Shown here piece by piece: positions 36,504 through 39,102 of a stretch of 39,102 bases of DNA. The stretch's first letter is position 1. Every line of letters begins with the position of its first letter. The stretch comes from Chromatiales bacterium (GTDB lineage Bacteria; Pseudomonadota; Gammaproteobacteria; Steroidobacterales; Woeseiaceae), in assembly GCA_024679535.1 (NCBI GenBank), contig JAIBDF010000013.1, positions 1 through 39,102 of the forward strand, written 5' to 3'. The notes under the pieces were generated by a model, which was given only the letters and a program-made list of their open reading frames with translations, was not told the origin of the DNA and searched no databases. The position numbers and the translations under genes were made by a program.

Positions 36504-37411
36504 GCAACCTAGACGACGTAAAAACCTACCTCACGAGCCTGCAGAATCGCATCTGTGCAGAACTCGAGACGATAGACGGCAAAGCTGCGTTTGCCCGGGA
36601 CGCCTGGGAACGACCCGGCGGCGGCGGCGGCGAAAGCCGGGTGCTGTCTGAGGGCAGCGTTTTCGAACAGGCCGGCGTCGGTTTCTCGCATGTCTTCGGC
36701 ACGCAGATGCCGCCATCCGCGACGAAAAACCGCCCGGAACTCGCCGGCAAGGCGTTCCAGGCCGTCGGGATGTCGCTTGTTCTGCATCCGCGCAACCCTT
36801 ACGTGCCAACAACCCACGCGAATCTGCGCTTCTTTACGGCTGGCGAACGCAATCCTGTCTGGTGGTTTGGCGGCGGCTTCGACCTCACGCCTTACTATCC
36901 ATTCCACGATGACGTCGTGCACTGGCATACCGTCGCAAAATCGGTATGCGATCCGTTCGGCAAGGACCTGTATCCCCGCTACAAGCAGTGGTGCGACGAA
37001 TACTTTTACCTGAAACACCGGAATGAGCCACGTGGTGTTGGCGGCCTGTTTTTTGATGACGTAAACGAAATGGGTTTCGAGAGGAGCTTCGAGTTCATCC
37101 GCTCTGCCGGGGACAATTTCCTGAAGGCATACAGGCCAATTGTGGACAAGCGCGTGTCGCACCCTTACGGCAAACGGCAGCGGGATTTCCAGCAGTATCG
37201 GCGCGGCCGTTATGTCGAGTTCAATCTGCTTTACGATCGCGGGACGCTGTTTGGTCTGCAATCCGGAGGACGCACCGAATCCATCCTGATGTCATTGCCG
37301 CCCACCGTTCGCTTCGCCTACAACTGGACGCCTGAAGCAGGCTCACCCGAGGAAGCCCTGTATAGCGAATACCTGCGCGCGCGCGACTGGCTCGGAGAGA
37401 CCGATACCTGA
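36500..37411 (+). CDS. hemF: Oxygen-dependent coproporphyrinogen III oxidase
   Basis: A 303-residue aerobic enzyme that decarboxylates two propionates of coproporphyrinogen III to vinyl groups, using O2 and no cofactor. Characteristic stretches are [73 protein letters not shown] and PTVRFAYNW. All match the class; no residue seems to be missing. Its ATG overlaps the tsaC stop. With hemH it accounts for two steps of heme synthesis in the window, though they lie in different units. The aroE gene that often follows hemF is not present here. Confidence 0.97.
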   Translation: MSNLDDVKTYLTSLQNRICAELETIDGKAAFARDAWERPGGGGGESRVLSEGSVFEQAGVGFSHVFGTQMPPSATKNRPELAGKAFQAVGMSLVLHPRNPYVPTTHANLRFFTAGERNPVWWFGGGFDLTPYYPFHDDVVHWHTVAKSVCDPFGKDLYPRYKQWCDEYFYLKHRNEPRGVGGLFFDDVNEMGFERSFEFIRSAGDNFLKAYRPIVDKRVSHPYGKRQRDFQQYRRGRYVEFNLLYDRGTLFGLQSGGRTESILMSLPPTVRFAYNWTPEAGSPEEALYSEYLRARDWLGETDT

Positions 37412-37517
37412 CGCGCCGGGATTCGACGTTACTGCGAATCCAACGCAACTTTATGCCGCCTTATGGCATCCAATATTCGACAAAGGATTTTAACGCCGGC
37501 GTCGCCGGACTGGGGGC

Positions 37518-38669
37518 ATGATGAGGTTCAGGGACAGCGGGCGATTCTCGCTTTTGGTCGCGGCTGCCGCCGCACTTCTGTTTCTTGCGCCGCAAGCACA
37601 CGCACAGAAATGGGAGTTCGGGATTAGCGGCAGCGGAGTTCCAACTGGAGAGCTGGAACTCGAGCAGCCACGATTCCCGGGAGGAAACATTCGTTCGGGC
37701 CAGGAGGGCTGGGTCCGGATGTCATTCGTTATTGGACCCGACGGCTCGGCGATGGACCCCCTGGTTATCGATTCGAGCGGTGGCAACGGCTTCGAGGAAG
37801 AGGCCCGCAAGGTGGCCGGTAAATGGCATTTCGAGTCGCTCGATTCGCCTGCCGAGCGGCCAAATAATCTCGTCAATATTCGTTCCGAGATCTTCCGTGG
37901 CCGCGATTTGGCGACGTCCAATTTCATGCGTCGCTACCGCCGCATCGTGACGCACCTGCACAACGAAGAGAACGAGGATGCCCGCAAGCTCGCCGACTCG
38001 GCCTATCAGCTCGGCGGCTGGAACCTGTACGAGTCAGCGATGCTATGGCTCATGCTGGGCCGCGTCGAGGGCGCTGAAGGCAATCTCGCTGGCAAGCTTG
38101 AGTTTTACCGCCGCGCCCATGGCATCGCTGAAACGATCAAGCTCAAGAAAACGGCGCAGATCGACCTGCTTGAGAAAATCTTCACGCTCGAGGATCACTT
38201 CGGCCAGTCCGCCGGAGCGATGCGTACCTACGCCGAGCTTCAGCGGTTTCTCGGCACCAGCCCCATGAATGAGCTGCTCGAGGCGCGATCGGCTGAAATT
38301 CGAGCGAAAATCGACGGCGACGAAGCAATCACCGCCCAGGCGACCATCTACAGTGCGTGCGATTGCGAAGAGGGTCAGCCCCTTTGGTACTACAAACCCG
38401 CCAGACGGACATTCTCTTTTGCTAACCTGAGTGGTAACGTCCAAAGTTTTGAAGCACGGTGCGATTACAAACGCGTCCAGGGTTCGGTTGACGTCGGTAC
38501 CCAGTGGACGTTGGCGCCAGATTGGGGCAGTTGCCGCGTTTTCGTTTTTGGCGATGACGGTGCAACGTTCGAGTTCATCGAACACCCGACCGACGCTGAG
38601 GATGGCGCACCAAATGCGGTGGCGAAAGACGATGTCCTGGATCGAAGAAATCGAGGTCAGCGAAGCTGA
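37518..38669 (+). CDS. Exported protein with TonB C-terminal-like domain and helical repeats
   Basis: A 383-residue protein with a signal peptide (cleavage near AHAQK, residue 29). A domain similar to the TonB C-terminal fold follows at about 50-105: PRFPGGNIRSGQEGWVRMSF, VIGPDGSAMDPLVIDSSGG, FEEEARKVAGKWHFE. It is helical from about 130 to 260 (DARKLADSAYQLGGWNLYES, GRVEGAEGNLAGKLEFYRRA, AGAMRTYAELQRFLG), suggesting TPR-like repeats. The end is beta-rich with two Cys in CDCEEGQP. It lacks the N-terminal membrane helix and Pro-rich rod of TonB itself, so it is not an energy transducer of the usual sort. GGGGG lies just before the two possible ATGs. It overlaps the AhpD-like gene by 38 bases. 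Confidence 0.75.
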   Translation: MMRFRDSGRFSLLVAAAAALLFLAPQAHAQKWEFGISGSGVPTGELELEQPRFPGGNIRSGQEGWVRMSFVIGPDGSAMDPLVIDSSGGNGFEEEARKVAGKWHFESLDSPAERPNNLVNIRSEIFRGRDLATSNFMRRYRRIVTHLHNEENEDARKLADSAYQLGGWNLYESAMLWLMLGRVEGAEGNLAGKLEFYRRAHGIAETIKLKKTAQIDLLEKIFTLEDHFGQSAGAMRTYAELQRFLGTSPMNELLEARSAEIRAKIDGDEAITAQATIYSACDCEEGQPLWYYKPARRTFSFANLSGNVQSFEARCDYKRVQGSVDVGTQWTLAPDWGSCRVFVFGDDGATFEFIEHPTDAEDGAPNAVAKDDVLDRRNRGQRS

Positions 38670-39102
38670 CGGAAATCTGGCAGAAATGTACGCGCAGCTC
38701 GAGAAGCAGCGCGGCAAGGTTTCCAACATACTCAAGGTTCATAGCCTGAACCCGGCGGCGCTGGGTAACCATCTCGATCTGTACATGACGCTCATGTTCG
38801 GCAAGTCGGGACTCAGCCGGATGGAGCGGGAAGCGATCGCCGTCGTTGTCTCAGCGAACAATGAGTGTGAGTATTGTGTCAATCACCACACCGAATCCCT
38901 GCGCCACTACATCGACGACGAGGAAACGCTGACCATGCTCGCGACAGCCGATGGCCTCGAGACCCTCGAGCCGCGTCTCAGCAATATCGTTCGGCATGCC
39001 GAGAAACTCACGTCCGCGCCGAGCGCCATGACCGAGAGCGACCTCGGCGAACTGCGCGCCGAAGGCCTGTCCGACAAAGACATCCTCGACCTGACCCTGA
39101 TC
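38632..39102 (+). CDS. AhpD-like/carboxymuconolactone decarboxylase family protein, 3' end cut
   Basis: The first 157 residues of a peroxidase-related protein of the AhpD/CMD family. The opening MSWIEEIEVSEADGNLAEMY, GKVSNILKVHSLNPAALGNH and the redox motif NECEYCVNHHTESL (CxxC plus His) are typical of this uncharacterised branch, whose members are often predicted to be alkylhydroperoxidase-like. The window stops in the C-terminal part, likely within the last 30-40 residues. The ATG at 38632 gives the standard MSWI start; in-frame ATGs at 38602 and 38614 are possible. It begins inside the end of the TonB-fold gene, so translation may be coupled. Confidence 0.88.
   Translation, partial: MSWIEEIEVSEADGNLAEMYAQLEKQRGKVSNILKVHSLNPAALGNHLDLYMTLMFGKSGLSRMEREAIAVVVSANNECEYCVNHHTESLRHYIDDEETLTMLATADGLETLEPRLSNIVRHAEKLTSAPSAMTESDLGELRAEGLSDKDILDLTLI

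Noticed and set aside
1..39102. Defence island, prophage or biosynthetic cluster
   Set aside because: Searched both strands for integrases, transposases, phage genes, restriction-modification, toxin-antitoxin or NRPS/PKS-type genes and saw none; nearly all genes are housekeeping or conserved chromosomal families.

Overview
This window looks like ordinary chromosome from a gammaproteobacterium of moderately high GC. Three gene clusters point that way: priA-argS-SPOR protein, ntrX/ntrY/DUF4390/rsmB/fmt/def, and LysM lipoprotein-dprA-smg-topA-tsaC-hemF. Their combination with an ECF sigma factor/DUF3106 locus, a fused 513-residue PntA and a TopA ending in a lysine-rich tail suggests a lineage near the Xanthomonadales/Steroidobacterales/Woeseiales. 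That placement is inference; no rRNA gene is present to settle it. I see no tRNA or rRNA gene, insertion sequence, prophage, integrase or CRISPR array. Coding density is high and no gene-free stretch exceeds 300 bases; the longest is the 284-base divergent region between def and the LysM gene.

Layout. 1-4240 (minus): the 5' two thirds of gltB, then two overlapping small lipoprotein genes. 4344-8156: DUF924 gene (+), MATE transporter (-), FadI-type thiolase (+) and a small unknown protein (-); a 17-bp palindrome separates the MATE and thiolase genes. 8265-10111 (+): hemH coupled to a two-domain VOC protein. 10108-15624 (minus): apparent transcription unit pntA-pntB-HNH endonuclease-FEN-like 5' exonuclease-fructosamine-kinase-like protein-possible 40-residue small protein. 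15729-17405 (minus): ECF sigma factor, membrane regulator, acidic exported peptide and DUF3106 protein, each gene overlapping the next. 17518-23293 (+): priA, argS, SPOR-domain protein, CapA-like lipoprotein. 23277-30262 (minus): def, fmt, rsmB, DUF4390, ntrY, ntrX. 30547-39102 (+): LysM lipoprotein, dprA, smg, topA, tsaC, hemF, a TonB-fold protein and a truncated AhpD-like gene.

Functions fall into nitrogen assimilation (gltB, ntrYX), redox balance and heme (pntAB, hemH, hemF), translation and RNA modification (argS, def, fmt, rsmB, tsaC), DNA metabolism (priA, dprA, topA, the two nucleases), and envelope proteins (LysM, SPOR, CapA-like, lipoproteins). No obvious new multi-gene system stands out. 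The features most worth checking are a 13-bp RNA hairpin that places the start codon of the HNH gene in its stem and its Shine-Dalgarno sequence in its loop, an unannotated-looking 40-codon gene at the end of that unit, an NtrX whose ATPase and sigma-54 motifs are degenerate, an ECF-like promoter in front of the sigma locus, and terminator-like hairpins pressed against the starts of dprA and topA.
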